Counted from the first letter of the stretch, positions 11,863 through 26,483 are shown. The stretch: 64,000 nucleotides of DNA from Sipunculus nudus (GCA_026874595.1 CM049310.1:65488056-65552055), one strand, 5' to 3'. The notes: generated from the sequence alone by a model not told the origin. Numbers and translations: made by a program.

Positions 11863-11876
11863 GTTACCATGGTAAC
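11863..11876. promoter_or_regulatory. Perfect X-box-like palindrome (B unit)
   Basis: GTTACCATGGTAAC is a perfect 14-bp palindrome and agrees with the RFX X-box pattern. B2-B4 carry the same sequence (GGTTACCATGGTAACG) at the equivalent place. RFX binding is inferred from the motif alone. Confidence 0.5.
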
Positions 11877-14800
11877 GTATTTTGGGGGGAAAATAAGAAA
11901 ATTCGAAAATTTCCCTCCAAATTTCTCATTTTTTGAGTTAGAGAGGCCTAGTTTTTTGCAATGCGTAGCATTTAATATGCTCTATGCGAAATTAATGTGA
12001 GTCTCGCAAAATCTCGTGCCATTTGTCGTCAAATGAGACTTTCCGAGATTTCATTAAATATGATTTACAGGTGGCAGTTTTACAGCTAAGGTTCTGAAAG
12101 TGACATATTTTCTGTTGTTCTGTATTATCTCAAACTTGTTTTTTCATTTTTCGGAAACAGCCACCAGGGGGCGTGGTACTGGAAACACTGTAACATATCA
12201 TTTTTCCGCAATATCTAAAAAAATATTAAGCATAGAACAATTTTTTTTGTCGCATCTAAAACTAGGATCATTGCCTTATTCCTTCGTACATTTAGCCTTG
12301 TGCTGCCGTTACCATGGTGACCAAATTTTGGGGTAAAACTTGACAATCTGAAATACGGAGTGTTCCTGCTTCTGTCTCTGTCAATATTTGCGATAGAACG
12401 CTCTGGTTTTAGGCGTTAGATAGCATTAGTTTACTTCTTAGTCATTCAATAGAAAGGCTCGTCATATCTCGCACCGTTTCTCGTGAAACGAGAACACGAG
12501 ACCATTCAAAGAAATGCCTATAATTCTGTCATTTTTTACGCTACAGACACACGGTTTGCAGCGTTGGATAGCGGCTGACGCTCGCAGTCACATTCAGGGG
12601 TCACATTGTTAGTCTCGTCAAATCTCGCGCCGTTTTTCGCCAAACCACGAAGACCCGTGCCATCGCCGCAAGTGCCGGCAGGGTCCTTACGGTGGGCGGC
12701 CGGCGTGTGCAGCGGTGCGTGACGGCCTCTCCGGGCCCTGTCTATGATCATACATGTTGGAGGCACAGTCCATACTTTATTGCTTGCCGGAAATCTTCGA
12801 TTTTCGCAAGTATGTTGATCACCCGCGTATGTTTGTTTGTTTGTTTGTTTGTTTGTCTGTCTGTCTGTCTGTCTGTTTGTTTGTCTGTATGTACACGCTC
12901 TACAGGCCACAGTTTTTAAGCAATCGCTCTGAAACTTATGCATTAAGTGTAAGATTGGTTCTCCTCGGAGCCTATTGTTTTTGGTCATGATCGGTCAAAG
13001 GTCAAGGTCAGGGTCACCAAAAAACCTAAAATTTTTACTTTCTTCATATCTTTGTCAATAATAATCGTATCCGCATAATCTGTAGCTCATTTTATTCCTC
13101 ACTATGTTAGCTTTCCAAGTGCTGGCAAATTTTTCCGGTCAATGGTTACCATGGTAACGTATTTTTGGGGGAAATTCAGAAAATTCGAAAATTTCCCTCC
13201 AAATTTCTCATTATTCAAGTTAAAGAGGTCTAGTTTTTTGCAATGCATAGCATTTAATATGCTCTGTGCGAAATTAATGTAAGTCTCGCAAAATCTCGTG
13301 CCATTTGTCTTCAAATGAGACTTTTCGATATTTCATTAAATACGATTTACAGGTGGCAGTTTTACAGCTAAGGTTCTGAAAGTGACATATTTTCTGTTGT
13401 TCTGTATTATCTCGAACTTGTTTTTTCATTTTTCGGAAATAGCCACCAGGGGGCGTGGTACTGGAAACACTACAACTTATCATTTTTCCACAATATCTAA
13501 AAAAAATATTAAGCATAGAACAATTTTTTTTGTCGCATCTAAAATTAGGATCATTGCCTTATTCCTTCGTACATTTAGCCTTGTGCTGCCGTTACCATGG
13601 TTACCAAATTTTGGGGTAAAACTTGACAATCTGAAATACGGAGTGTTCCTGCTTCTGTCTCTGTCAATATTTGCGATAGAACGCTCTGGTTTTTGGCGTT
13701 AGATAGCATTAGTTTACTTCTTAGTCATTCAATAGAAAGGCTCGTCATATCTCGCACCGTTTCTCGTGAAACGAGAACACGAGACCATTCAAAGAAATGC
13801 CTATAATTCTGTCGTTTTTTACGCTACAGACACACGGTTTGCAGCGTTGGATAGCGGCTGACACTCGCAGTCACATTCAGGGGTCACATTGTTAGTCTCG
13901 TCAAATCTCGCGCCGTTTTTCGCCAAACCACGAAGACCCGTGCCATCGCCGCAAGTGCCGGCAGGGTCCTTACGGTGGGCGGCCGGCGTGTGCAGCGGTG
14001 CGTGACGGCCTCTCCGGGCCCTGTCTATGATCATACATGTTGGAGGCACAGTCCATACTTTATTGCTTGCCGGAAATCTTCGATTTTCGCAAGTATGTTG
14101 ATCACCCGCGTATGTTTGTTTGTTTGTTTGTTTGTTTGTCTGTCTGTCTGTCTGTCTGTTTGTTTGTCTGTATGTACACGCTCTACAGGCCACAGTTTTT
14201 AAGCAATCGCTCTGAAACTTATGCATTAAGTGTAAGATTGGTTCTCCTCGGAGCCTATTGTTTTTGGTCATGATCGGTCAAAGGTCAAGGTCAGGGTCAC
14301 CAAAAAACCTAAAATTTTTACTTTCTTCATATCTTTGTCAATAATAATCGTATCCGCATAATCTGTAGCTCATTTTATTCCTCACTATGTTAGCTTTCCA
14401 AGTGCTGGCAAATTTTTCCGGTCAATGGTTACCATGGTAACGTATTTTTGGGGGAAATTCAGAAAATTCGAAAATTTCCCTCCAAATTTCTCATTATTCA
14501 AGTTAAAGAGGTCTAGTTTTTTGCAATGCATAGCATTTAATATGCTCTGTGCGAAATTAATGTAAGTCTCGCAAAATCTCGTGCCATTTGTCGTCAAATG
14601 AGACTTTTCGATATTTCATTAAATACGATTTACAGGTGGCAGTTTTACAGCTAAGGTTCTGAAAGTGACATATTTTCTGTTGTTCTGTATTATCTCGAAC
14701 CTGTTTTTTCATTTTTCGGAAATAGCCACCAGGGGGCGTGGTACTGGAAACACTACAACTTATCATTTTTCCACAATATCTAAAAAAAATATTAAGCATA

Positions 14801-16630
14801 GAACAATTTTTTTTGTCGCATCTAAAATTAGGATCATTGCCTTATTCCTTCGTACATTTAGCCTTGTGCTGCCGTTACCATGGTTACCAAATTTTGGGGT
14901 AAAACTTGACAATCTGAAATACGGAGTGTTCCTGCTTCTGTCTCTGTCAATATTTGCGATAGAACGCTCTGGTTTTTGGCGTTAGATAGCATTAGTTTAC
15001 TTCTTAGTCATTCAATAGAAAGGCTCGTCATATCTCGCACCGTTTCTCGTGAAACGAGAACACGAGACCATTCAAAGAAATGCCTATAATTCTGTCGTTT
15101 TTTACGCTACAGACACACGGTTTGCAGCGTTGGATAGCGGCTGACACTCGCAGTCACATTCAGGGGTCACATTGTTAGTCTCGTCAAATCTCGCGCCGTT
15201 TTTCGCCAAACCACGAAGACCCGTGCCATCGCCGCAAGTGCCGGCAGGGTCCTTACGGTGGGCGGCCGGCGTGTGCAGCGGTGCGTGACGGCCTCTCCGG
15301 GCCCTGTCTATGATCATACATGTTGGAGGCACAGTCCATACTTTATTGCTTGCCGGAAATCTTCGATTTTCGCAAGTATGTTGATCACCCGCGTATGTTT
15401 GTTTGTTTGTTTGTTTGTTTGTCTGTCTGTCTGTCTGTCTGTTTGTTTGTCTGTATGTACACGCTCTACAGGCCACAGTTTTTAAGCAATCGCTCTGAAA
15501 CTTATGCATTAAGTGTAAGATTGGTTCTCCTCGGAGCCTATTGTTTTTGGTCATGATCGGTCAAAGGTCAAGGTCAGGGTCACCAAAAAACCTAAAATTT
15601 TTACTTTCTTCATATCTTTGTCAATAATAATCGTATCCGCATAATCTGTAGCTCATTTTATTCCTCACTATGTTAGCTTTCCAAGTGCTGGCAAATTTTT
15701 CCGGTCAATGGTTACCATGGTAACGTATTTTTGGGGGAAATTCAGAAAATTCGAAAATTTCCCTCCAAATTTCTCATTATTCAAGTTAAAGAGGTCTAGT
15801 TTTTTGCAATGCATAGCATTTAATATGCTCTGTGCGAAATTAATGTAAGTCTCGCAAAATCTCGTGCCATTTGTCGTCAAATGAGACTTTTCGATATTTC
15901 ATTAAATACGATTTACAGGTGGCAGTTTTACAGCTAAGGTTCTGAAAGTGACATATTTTCTGTTGTTCTGTATTATCTCGAACCTGTTTTTTCATTTTTC
16001 GGAAATAGCCACCAGGGGGCGTGGTACTGGAAACACTACAACTTATCATTTTTCCACAATATCTAAAAAAAATATTAAGCATAGAACAATTTTTTTTGTC
16101 GCATCTAAAATTAGGATCATTGCCTTATTCCTTCGTACATTTAGCCTTGTGCTGCCGTTACCATGGTTACCAAATTTTGGGGTAAAACTTGACAATCTGA
16201 AATACGGAGTGTTCCTGCTTCTGTCTCTGTCAATATTTGCGATAGAACGCTCTGGTTTTTGGCGTTAGATAGCATTAGTTTACTTCTTAGTCATTCAATA
16301 GAAAGGCTCGTCATATCTCGCACCGTTTCTCGTGAAACGAGAACACGAGACCATTCAAAGAAATGCCTATAATTCTGTCGTTTTTTACGCTACAGACACA
16401 CGGTTTGCAGCGTTGGATAGCGGCTGACACTCGCAGTCACATTCAGGGGTCACATTGTTAGTCTCGTCAAATCTCGCGCCGTTTTTCGCCAAACCACGAA
16501 GACCCGTGCCATCGCCGCAAGTGCCGGCAGGGTCCTTACGGTGGGCGGCCGGCGTGTGCAGCGGTGCGTGACGGCCTCTCCGGGCCCTGTCTATGATCAT
16601 ACATGTTGGAGGCACAGTCCATACTTTATT

Positions 16631-16694
16631 GCTTGCCGGAAATCTTCGATTTTCGCAAGTATGTTGATCACCCGCGTATGTTTGTTTGTTTGTT
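16631..16694 (+). repeat. Extra hairpin at the B-to-C switch
   Basis: A B-type hairpin with linker and short TGTTTG run is followed at once by a C-type hairpin (GGAATCAGAGATTTCGAC) at 16,695. The same junction is at 36,936-37,000 in array 2. Confidence 0.9.
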
Positions 16695-17151
16695 GCTTGC
16701 CGGAATCAGAGATTTCGACAAGTATGTTGATCAGTTCCGTTTGTTTGTTTGTCTGTATGTCCCCGCTCTACAGGCCACAATTTTGCACCAATCGTCCTGA
16801 AACTTATAGATAGAGTGTGTAATCGGTTCTTCTCGGAGCCTATTGTTTTTGGTCATGATCGGTCAAGGGTCAAGGTCAGGGTCACCAAAAAGCTCAAAAA
16901 CGGTTTTTTCTTCATACCTTCGTCAAAAATAGCCGTAGGCACCTAATCTGTAGCCCGTTTTATTTGCCACTGCATGGCCACTTCCAACACTGCAAAATTG
17001 CCTCATTTCGCTGTTACCATGGTTACGCAATTTTGGGGAGAAATCATGGAATTTCGTGATATTTTTCAATTTTGCAGCAATTTTACTGATTCTGAGATAT
17101 TTTATGTAACATAAGAAGATCTCGAAACGGGTTTTTCAGATTTTGGAAATG

Positions 17152-17170
17152 GCCGCCAGGGGGCGTTGCA
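17152..17170 (+). promoter_or_regulatory. CTCF-like box 1 (C unit)
   Basis: GCCGCCAGGGGGCGTTGCA sits in the context TTTTGGAAATG. Copies start at 17,152, 18,426, 19,700, 20,977, 22,254, 23,528, 24,802 and 26,079 in array 1. Confidence 0.45.
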
Positions 17171-17608
17171 GATGAAAAAACATGAAAATTTGTTTTGGCG
17201 CTATACCTCCAGAACTATTAAACAGTGGGCCATTTCCATCACAGCACCTTAAACTAGGGTCCATGGGCTTGCTTTTGCGCATAGGTGCCAAAGTGCGCTA
17301 TTGCCAGATTTCTCTATTTTTGGGGTAAAACCTTTAAATTTTGAAAATATGCAGTTTTCAGCTTCTAACTCTGTCATTTTTTATGCTAGAGAGGTCAAAA
17401 TTTTTGCATCTTGTAGCCCTTGGTGAGTTCTCGGTGATCCAACCAAAAATCTTGCAAAATCTCGCACCGTTTCTCGTCGAATGAGATTTCGCGATTTCAC
17501 GGTGACATGCCCTATAGGCCACAGATATGCAGGCATCCTTTTGAGACTGATGCATGTTACGTCATACACTAATATCTCGAAAGCAATTGTTCAGTTTTTG
17601 GAAAATTT

Positions 17609-17628
17609 CCGCTAGGGGGCGCTGCACT
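17609..17628 (+). promoter_or_regulatory. CTCF-like box 2 (C unit)
   Basis: CCGCTAGGGGGCGCTGCACT lies ~457 bp after box 1 in the same orientation, inside a second copy of the ~300-bp module (ATATCTCGAAAG before, CCATATCTCCAAAAC after). Confidence 0.45.
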
Positions 17629-17968
17629 GCAACCCCGTACCTACTATCATTGTATAACCATATCTCCAAAACTACACATTTTAGGTACATGAACTGTACA
17701 CCATATGAATTGGCGTTTCATGGCCTTTCTGCCCATGACCTCTTTTGTTTAATCATACACGGTCCCCACAAATTTTAGCAACTTTGTAAAAATTAAAACC
17801 CGCATGCACAAATACATATGCCATCACGCATGCATGCACGCGTTTTAGTATGAAAGACAGACACGCTTTCCCGTGACTGCAAAAATTATAGCGTTCGCCG
17901 TATAAAATAAGTGACCACAGGCACTCTTTGCGGGCCGGTTTGCCATTTCTGTCGCGTTATAGTTTATT

Positions 17969-19242
17969 GCTTGCCGGAATCAGAGATTTCGACAAGTATG
18001 TTGATCAGTTCCGTTTGTTTGTTTGTCTGTATGTCCCCGCTCTACAGGCCACAATTTTGCACCAATCGTCCTGAAACTTATAGATAGAGTGTGTAATCGG
18101 TTCTTCTCGGAGCCTATTGTTTTTGGTCATGATCGGTCAAGGGTCAAGGTCAGGGTCACCAAAAAGCTCAAAAACGGTTTTTTCTTCATACCTTCGTCAA
18201 AAATAGCCGTAGGCACCTAATCTGTAGCCCGTTTTATTTGCCACTGCATGGCCACTTCCAACACTGCAAAATTGCCTCATTTCGCTGTTACCATGGTTAC
18301 GCAATTTTGGGGAGAAATCATGGAATTTCGTGATATTTTTCAATTTTGCAGCAATTTTACTGATTCTGAGATATTTTATGTAACATAAGAATATCTCGAA
18401 ACGGGTTTTTCAGATTTTGGAAATGGCCGCCAGGGGGCGTTGCAGATGAAAAAACATGAAAATTTGTTTTGGTGCTATACCTCCAGAACTATTAAACATT
18501 GGGCCATTTCCATCACAGCACCTTAAACTAGGGTCCATGGGCTTATTTTTGCGCATAGGTGCCAAAGTGCGCTATTGCCAGATTTCTCTATTTTTGGGGT
18601 AAAACCTTTGAATTTTGAAAATATGCAGTTTTCAGCTTCTAACTCTGTCAGTTTTTATGCTAGAGAGGTCAAAATTTTCGCATCTTGTAGCCCTTGGTGA
18701 GTTCTCGGTGATCCAACCGAAAATCTTGCAAAATCTCGCACCGTTTCTCGTCGAATGAGATTTCGCGATTTCACGGTGACATGCCCTATAGGCCACAGAT
18801 ATGCAGGCATCCTTTTGAAACTGATACATGTTACGTCGTACACTAATATCTCGAAAGCACTTGTTCAGTTTTTGGAAAATTACCGCTAGGGGGCGCTGCA
18901 CTGCAACCCCGTACCTACTATCATTGTTTAACCATATCTCCAACACTACACATTTTAGGTACATAAACTGTACACCATATGAATTGGCGTTTCATGGCCT
19001 TTCTGCCCATGACCTCTTTTGTTTAATCATACACGGTCCCCGCAAATTTTAGCAACTTTGTAAAAATTAAAACCCGCATGCACAAATACATATGCCATCA
19101 CGCATGCATGCACGCGTTTTAGTATGAAAGACAGACACGCTTTCCCGTGACTGCAAAAATTATAGCGTTCGCCGTATAAAATAAGTGATCACAGGCACTC
19201 TTTGCGGGCCGGTTTGCCATTTCTTTCGCGTTATAGTTTATT
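17969..19242 (+). repeat. C unit 2: alpha/beta chimera
   Basis: The first third carries C1 (alpha) bases: GGTCATGATCGG, CATACCTTCGTC, TTTCAATTTTGC. From about 18,390 on it carries C3-C8 (beta) bases: AAGAATATCTCG, GGTGCTATAC, GCTTATTTTTGC. The switch lies between ~18,345 and ~18,390, just before CTCF-like box 1. Unequal crossing-over or gene conversion would produce this. Confidence 0.85.
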
Positions 19243-22200
19243 GCTTGCCGGAATCAGAGATTTCGACAAGTATGTTGATCAGTTCCGTTTGTTTGTTTGT
19301 CTGTATGTCCCCGCTCTACAGGCCACAATTTTGCACCAATCGTCCTGAAACTTATAGATAGAGTGTGTAATCGGTTCTTCTCGGAGCCTATTGTTTTTGG
19401 TCACGATCGGTCAAGGGTCAAGGTCAGGGTCACCAAAAAGCTCAAAAACGGTTTTTTCTTCATACCCCCGTCAAAAATAGCCGTAGGCACCTAATCTGTA
19501 GCCCGTTTTATTTGCCACTGCATGGCCACTTCCAACACTGCAAAATTGCCTCATTTCGCTGTTACCATGGTTACGCAATTTTGGGGAGAAATCATGGAAT
19601 TTCGTGATATTTTTCAAATTTGCAGCAATTTTACTGATTCTGAGATATTTTATGTAACATAAGAATATCTCGAAACGGGTTTTTCAGATTTTGGAAATGG
19701 CCGCCAGGGGGCGTTGCAGATGAAAAAACATGAAAATTTGTTTTGGTGCTATACCTCCAGAACTATTAAACATTGGGCCATTTCCATCACAGCACCTTAA
19801 ACTAGGGTCCATGGGCTTATTTTTGCGCATAGGTGCCAAAGTGCGCTATTGCCAGATTTCTCTATTTTTGGGGTAAAACCTTTGAATTTTGAAAATATGC
19901 AGTTTTCAGCTTCTAACTCTGTCAGTTTTTATGCTAGAGAGGTCAAAATTTTCGCATCTTGTAGCCCTTGGTGAGTTCTCGGTGATCCAACCGAAAATCT
20001 TGCAAAATCTCGCACCGTTTCTCGTCGAATGAGATTTCGCGATTTCACGGTGACATGCCCTATAGGCCACAGATATGCAGGCATCCTTTTGAAACTGATA
20101 CATGTTACGTCGTACACTAATATCTCGAAAGCACTTGTTCAGTTTTTGGAAAATTACCGCTAGGGGGCGCTGCACTGCAACCCCGTACCTACTATCATTG
20201 TTTAACCATATCTCCAACACTACACATTTTAGGTACATAAACTGTACACCATATGAATTGGCGTTTCATGGCCTTTCTGCCCATGACCTCTTTTGTTTAA
20301 TCATACACGGTCCCCGCAAATTTTAGCAACTTTGTAAAAATTAAAACCCGCATGCACAAATACATATGCCATCACGCATGCATGCACGCGTTTTAGTATG
20401 AAAGACAGACACGCTTTCCCGTGACTGCAAAAATTATAGCGTTCGCCGTATAAAATAAGTGACCACAGGCACTCTTTGCGGGCCGGTTTGCCATTTCTTT
20501 CGCGTTATAGTTTATTGCTTGCCGGAATCAGAGATTTCGACAAGTATGTTGATCAGTTCCGTTTGTTTGTTTGTCTGTATGTCCCCGCTCTACAGGCCAC
20601 AATTTTGCACCAATCGTCCTGAAACTTATAGATAGAGTGTATAATCGGTTCTTCTCGGAGCCTATTGTTTTTGGTCACGATCGGTCAAGGGTCAAGGTCA
20701 GGGTCACCAAAAAGCTCAAAAACGGTTTTTTCTTCATACCCCCGTCAAAAAAAATAGCCGTAGGCACCTAATCTGTAGCCCGTTTTATTTGCCACTGCAT
20801 GGCCACTTCCAACACTGCAAAATTGCCTCATTTCGCTGTTACCATGGTTACGCAATTTTGGGGAGAAATCATGGAATTTCGTGATATTTTTCAAATTTGC
20901 AGCAATTTTACTGATTCTGAGATATTTTATGTAACATAAGAATATCTCGAAACGGGTTTTTCAGATTTTGGAAATGGCCGCCAGGGGGCGTTGCAGATGA
21001 AAAAACATGAAAATTTGTTTTGGTGCTATACCTCCAGAACTATTAAACATTGGGCCATTTCCATCACAGCACCTTAAACTAGGGTCCATGGGCTTATTTT
21101 TGCGCATAGGTGCCAAAGTGCGCTATTGCCAGATTTCTCTATTTTTGGGGTAAAACCTTTGAATTTTGAAAATATGCAGTTTTCAGCTTCTAACTCTGTC
21201 AGTTTTTATGCTAGAGAGGTCAAAATTTTCGCATCTTGTAGCCCTTGGTGAGTTCTCGGTGATCCAACCGAAAATCTTGCAAAATCTCGCACCGTTTCTC
21301 GTCGAATGAGATTTCGCGATTTCACGGTGACATGCCCTATAGGCCACAGATATGCAGGCATCCTTTTGAAACTGATACATGTTACGTCGTACACTAATAT
21401 CTCGAAAGCACTTGTTCAGTTTTTGGAAAATTACCGCTAGGGGGCGCTGCACTGCAACCCCGTACCTACTATCATTGTTTAACCATATCTCCAACACTAC
21501 ACATTTTAGGTACATAAACTGTACACCATATGAATTGGCGTTTCATGGCCTTTCTGCCCATGACCTCTTTTGTTTAATCATACACGGTCCCCGCAAATTT
21601 TAGCAACTTTGTAAAAATTAAAACCCGCATGCACAAATACATATGCCATCACGCATGCATGCACGCGTTTTAGTATGAAAGACAGACACGCTTTCCCGTG
21701 ACTGCAAAAATTATAGCGTTCGCCGTATAAAATAAGTGACCACAGGCACTCTTTGCGGGCTGGTTTGCCATTTCTTTCGCGTTATAGTTTATTGCTTGCC
21801 GGAATCAGAGATTTCGACAAGTATGTTGATCAGTTCCGTTTGTTTGTTTGTCTGTATGTCCCCGCTCTACAGGCCACAATTTTGCACCAATCGTCCTGAA
21901 ACTTATAGATAGAGTGTATAATCGGTTCTTCTCGGAGCCTATTGTTTTTGGTCACGATCGGTCAAGGGTCAAGGTCAGGGTCACCAAAAAGCTCAAAAAC
22001 GGTTTTTTCTTCATACCCCCGTCAAAAAAAATAGCCGTAGGCACCTAATCTGTAGCCCGTTTTATTTGCCACTGCATGGCCACTTCCAACACTGCAAAAT
22101 TGCCTCATTTCGCTGTTACCATGGTTACGCAATTTTTGGGAGAAATCATGGAATTTCGTGATATTTTTCAAATTTGCAGCAATTTTACTGATTCTGAGAT

Positions 22201-25200
22201 ATTTTATGTAACATAAGAATATCTCGAAACGGGTTTTTCAGATTTTGGAAATGGCCGCCAGGGGGCGTTGCAGATGAAAAAACATGAAAATTTGTTTTGG
22301 TGCTATACCTCCAGAACTATTAAACATTGGGCCATTTCCATCACAGCACCTTAAACTAGGGTCCATGGGCTTATTTTTGCGCATAGGTGCCAAAGTGCGC
22401 TATTGCCAGATTTCTCTATTTTTGGGGTAAAACCTTTGAATTTTGAAAATATGCAGTTTTCAGCTTCTAACTCTGTCAGTTTTTATGCTAGAGAGGTCAA
22501 AATTTTCGCATCTTGTAGCCCTTGGTGAGTTCTCGGTGATCCAACCGAAAATCTTGCAAAATCTCGCACCGTTTCTCGTCGAATGAGATTTCGCGATTTC
22601 ACGGTGACATGCCCTATAGGCCACAGATATGCAGGCATCCTTTTGAAACTGATACATGTTACGTCGTACACTAATATCTCGAAAGCACTTGTTCAGTTTT
22701 TGGAAAATTACCGCTAGGGGGCGCTGCACTGCAACCCCGTACCTACTATCATTGTTTAACCATATCTCCAACACTACACATTTTAGGTACATAAACTGTA
22801 CACCATATGAATTGGCGTTTCATGGCCTTTCTGCCCATGACCTCTTTTGTTTAATCATACACGGTCCCCGCAAATTTTAGCAACTTTGTAAAAATTAAAA
22901 CCCGCATGCACAAATACATATGCCATCACGCATGCATGCACGCGTTTTAGTATGAAAGACAGACACGCTTTCCCGTGACTGCAAAAATTATAGCGTTCGC
23001 CGTATAAAATAAGTGACCACAGGCACTCTTTGCGGGCCGGTTTGCCATTTCTTTCGCGTTATAGTTTATTGCTTGCCGGAATCAGAGATTTCGACAAGTA
23101 TGTTGATCAGTTCCGTTTGTTTGTTTGTCTGTATGTCCCCGCTCTACAGGCCACAATTTTGCACCAATCGTCCTGAAACTTATAGATAGAGTGTATAATC
23201 GGTTCTTCTCAGAGCCTATTGTTTTTGGTCACGATCGGTCAAGGGTCAAGGTCAGGGTCACCAAAAAGCTCAAAAACGGTTTTTTCTTCATACCCCCGTC
23301 AAAAATAGCCGTAGGCACCTAATCTGTAGCCCGTTTTATTTGCCACTGCATGGCCACTTCCAACACTGCAAAATTGCCTCATTTCGCTGTTACCATGGTT
23401 ACGCAATTTTGGGGAGAAATCATGGAATTTCGTGATATTTTTCAAATTTGCAGCAATTTTACTGATTCTGAGATATTTTATGTAACATAAGAATATCTCG
23501 AAACGGGTTTTTCAGATTTTGGAAATGGCCGCCAGGGGGCGTTGCAGATGAAAAAACATGAAAATTTGTTTTGGTGCTATACCTCCAGAACTATTAAACA
23601 TTGGGCCATTTCCATCACAGCACCTTAAACTAGGGTCCATGGGCTTATTTTTGCGCATAGGTGCCAAAGTGCGCTATTGCCAGATTTCTCTATTTTTGGG
23701 GTAAAACCTTTGAATTTTGAAAATATGCAGTTTTCAGCTTCTAACTCTGTCAGTTTTTATGCTAGAGAGGTCAAAATTTTCGCATCTTGTAGCCCTTGGT
23801 GAGTTCTCGGTGATCCAACCGAAAATCTTGCAAAATCTCGCACCGTTTCTCGTCGAATGAGATTTCGCGATTTCACGGTGACATGCCCTATAGGCCACAG
23901 ATATGCAGGCATCCTTTTAAAACTGATACATGTTACGTCGTACACTAATATCTCGAAAGCACTTGTTCAGTTTTTGGAAAATTACCGCTAGGGGGCGCTG
24001 CACTGCAACCCCGTACCTACTATCATTGTTTAACCATATCTCCAACACTACACATTTTAGGTACATAAACTGTACACCATATGAATTGGCGTTTCATGGC
24101 CTTTCTGCCCATGACCTCTTTTGTTTAATCATACACGGTCCCCGCAAATTTTAGCAACTTTGTAAAAATTAAAACCCGCATGCACAAATACATATGCCAT
24201 CACGCATGCATGCACGCGTTTTAGTATGAAAGACAGACACGCTTTCCCGTGACTGCAAAAATTATAGCGTTCGCCGTATAAAATAAGTGACCACAGGCAC
24301 TCTTTGCGGGCCGGTTTGCCATTTCTTTCGCGTTATAGTTTATTGCTTGCCGGAATCAGAGATTTCGACAAGTATGTTGATCAGTTCCGTTTGTTTGTTT
24401 GTCTGTATGTCCCCGCTCTACAGGCCACAATTTTGCACCAATCGTCCTGAAACTTATAGATAGAGTGTATAATCGGTTCTTCTCGGAGCCTATTGTTTTT
24501 GGTCACGATCGGTCAAGGGTCAAGGTCAGGGTCACCAAAAAGCTCAAAAACGGTTTTTTCTTCATACCCCCGTCAAAAATAGCCGTAGGCACCTAATCTG
24601 TAGCCCGTTTTATTTGCCACTGCATGGCCACTTCCAACACTGCAAAATTGCCTCATTTCGCTGTTACCATGGTTACGCAATTTTGGGGAGAAATCATGGA
24701 ATTTCGTGATATTTTTCAAATTTGCAGCAATTTTACTGATTCTGAGATATTTTATGTAACATAAGAATATCTCGAAACGGGTTTTTCAGATTTTGGAAAT
24801 GGCCGCCAGGGGGCGTTGCAGATGAAAAAACATGAAAATTTGTTTTGGTGCTATACCTCCAGAACTATTAAACATTGGGCCATTTCCATCACAGCACCTT
24901 AAACTAGGGTCCATGGGCTTATTTTTGCGCATAGGTGCCAAAGTGCGCTATTGCCAGATTTCTCTATTTTTGGGGTAAAACCTTTGAATTTTGAAAATAT
25001 GCAGTTTTCAGCTTCTAACTCTGTCAGTTTTTATGCTAGAGAGGTCAAAATTTTCGCATCTTGTAGCCCTTGGTGAGTTCTCGGTGATCCAACCGAAAAT
25101 CTTGCAAAATCTCGCACCGTTTCTCGTCGAATGAGATTTCGCGATTTCACGGTGACATGCCCTATAGGCCACAGATATGCAGGCATCCTTTTGAAACTGA

Positions 25201-26483
25201 TACATGTTACGTCGTACACTAATATCTCGAAAGCACTTGTTCAGTTTTTGGAAAATTACCGCTAGGGGGCGCTGCACTGCAACCCCGTACCTACTATCAT
25301 TGTTTAACCATATCTCCAACACTACACATTTTAGGTACATAAACTGTACACCATATGAATTGGCGTTTCATGGCCTTTCTGCCCATGACCTCTTTTGTTT
25401 AATCATACACGGTCCCCGCAAATTTTAGCAACTTTGTAAAAATTAAAACCCGCATGCACAAATACATATGCCATCACGCATGCATGCACGCGTTTTAGTA
25501 TGAAAGACAGACACGCTTTCCCGTGACTGCAAAAATTATAGCGTTCGCCGTATAAAATAAGTGACCACAGGCACTCTTTGCGGGCCGGTTTGCCATTTCT
25601 TTCGCGTTATAGTTTATTGCTTGCCGGAATCAGAGATTTCGACAAGTATGTTGATCAGTTCCGTTTGTTTGTTTGTCTGTATGTCCCCGCTCTACAGGCC
25701 ACAATTTTGCACCAATCGTCCTGAAACTTATAGATAGAGTGTATAATCGGTTCTTCTCGGAGCCTATTGTTTTTGGTCACGATCGGTCAAGGGTCAAGGT
25801 CAGGGTCACCAAAAAGCTCAAAAACGGTTTTTTCTTCATACCCCCGTCAAAAAAAATAGCCGTAGGCACCTAATCTGTAGCCCGTTTTATTTGCCACTGC
25901 ATGGCCACTTCCAACACTGCAAAATTGCCTCATTTCGCTGTTACCATGGTTACGCAATTTTGGGGAGAAATCATGGAATTTCGTGATATTTTTCAAATTT
26001 GCAGCAATTTTACTGATTCTGAGATATTTTATGTAACATAAGAATATCTCGAAACGGGTTTTTCAGATTTTGGAAATGGCCGCCAGGGGGCGTTGCAGAT
26101 GAAAAAACATGAAAATTTGTTTTGGTGCTATACCTCCAGAACTATTAAACATTGGGCCATTTCCATCACAGCACCTTAAACTAGGGTCCATGGGCTTATT
26201 TTTGCGCATAGGTGCCAAAGTGCGCTATTGCCAGATTTCTCTATTTTTGGGGTAAAACCTTTGAATTTTGAAAATATGCAGTTTTCAGCTTCTAACTCTG
26301 TCAGTTTTTATGCTAGAGAGGTCAAAATTTTCGCATCTTGTAGCCCTTGGTGAGTTCTCGGTGATCCAACCGAAAATCTTGCAAAATCTCGCACCGTTTC
26401 TCGTCGAATGAGATTTCGCGATTTCACGGTGACATGCCCTATAGGCCACAGATATGCAGGCATCCTTTTGAAACTGATACATA

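Larger units (their letters stand above)
11520..16694 (+). repeat. B-type tandem block of array 1 (4 units plus hairpin)
   Basis: Unit starts are 11,520 (B1, 1,262 bp), 12,782, 14,065 and 15,348 (1,283 bp each), with a lone hairpin at 16,631-16,694. B1 has a shorter microsatellite and private bases (TACACGCGCTACAGG). B2-B4 are almost identical. Each B unit has one CTCF-like box (starting 12,160, 13,442, 14,725, 16,008) and two X-box-like palindromes, the first in B1 being perfect at 11,863-11,876. The half-site cluster, nested dyads and GC-rich tail match A units in order, so A and B are diverged subfamilies. The 150-codon reverse frame across hairpin and tail is repeat translation, not a gene. 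Confidence 0.93.
16695..26483 (+). repeat. C-type tandem block of array 1 (8 units)
   Basis: Unit starts are 16,695, 17,969, 19,243, 20,517, 21,794, 23,071, 24,345 and 25,619. Spacing is 1,274 bp, or 1,277 bp where three extra A residues occur (units 4 and 5; unit 8 also has them). Each full unit has two CTCF-like boxes, for example 17,152-17,170 (GCCGCCAGGGGGCG) and 17,609-17,628 (CCGCTAGGGGGCGCTGC), one X-box-like site (17,013-17,026 in C1) and one half-site cluster. The unit end differs from A and B: CATGCACGCGTTTTAG and a GCGGGCCGG tract precede TTTATTGC. C1 is the alpha subtype, C3-C8 the beta subtype and C2 a chimera. Unit 8 is cut at 26,483. Confidence 0.93.

Noticed and set aside
12536-12988. 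150-codon minus-strand frame recurring in B units
   Set aside because: It crosses the microsatellite, hairpin and GC-rich tail, overlaps plus-strand frames, and recurs with the repeat period. No domain is recognisable.
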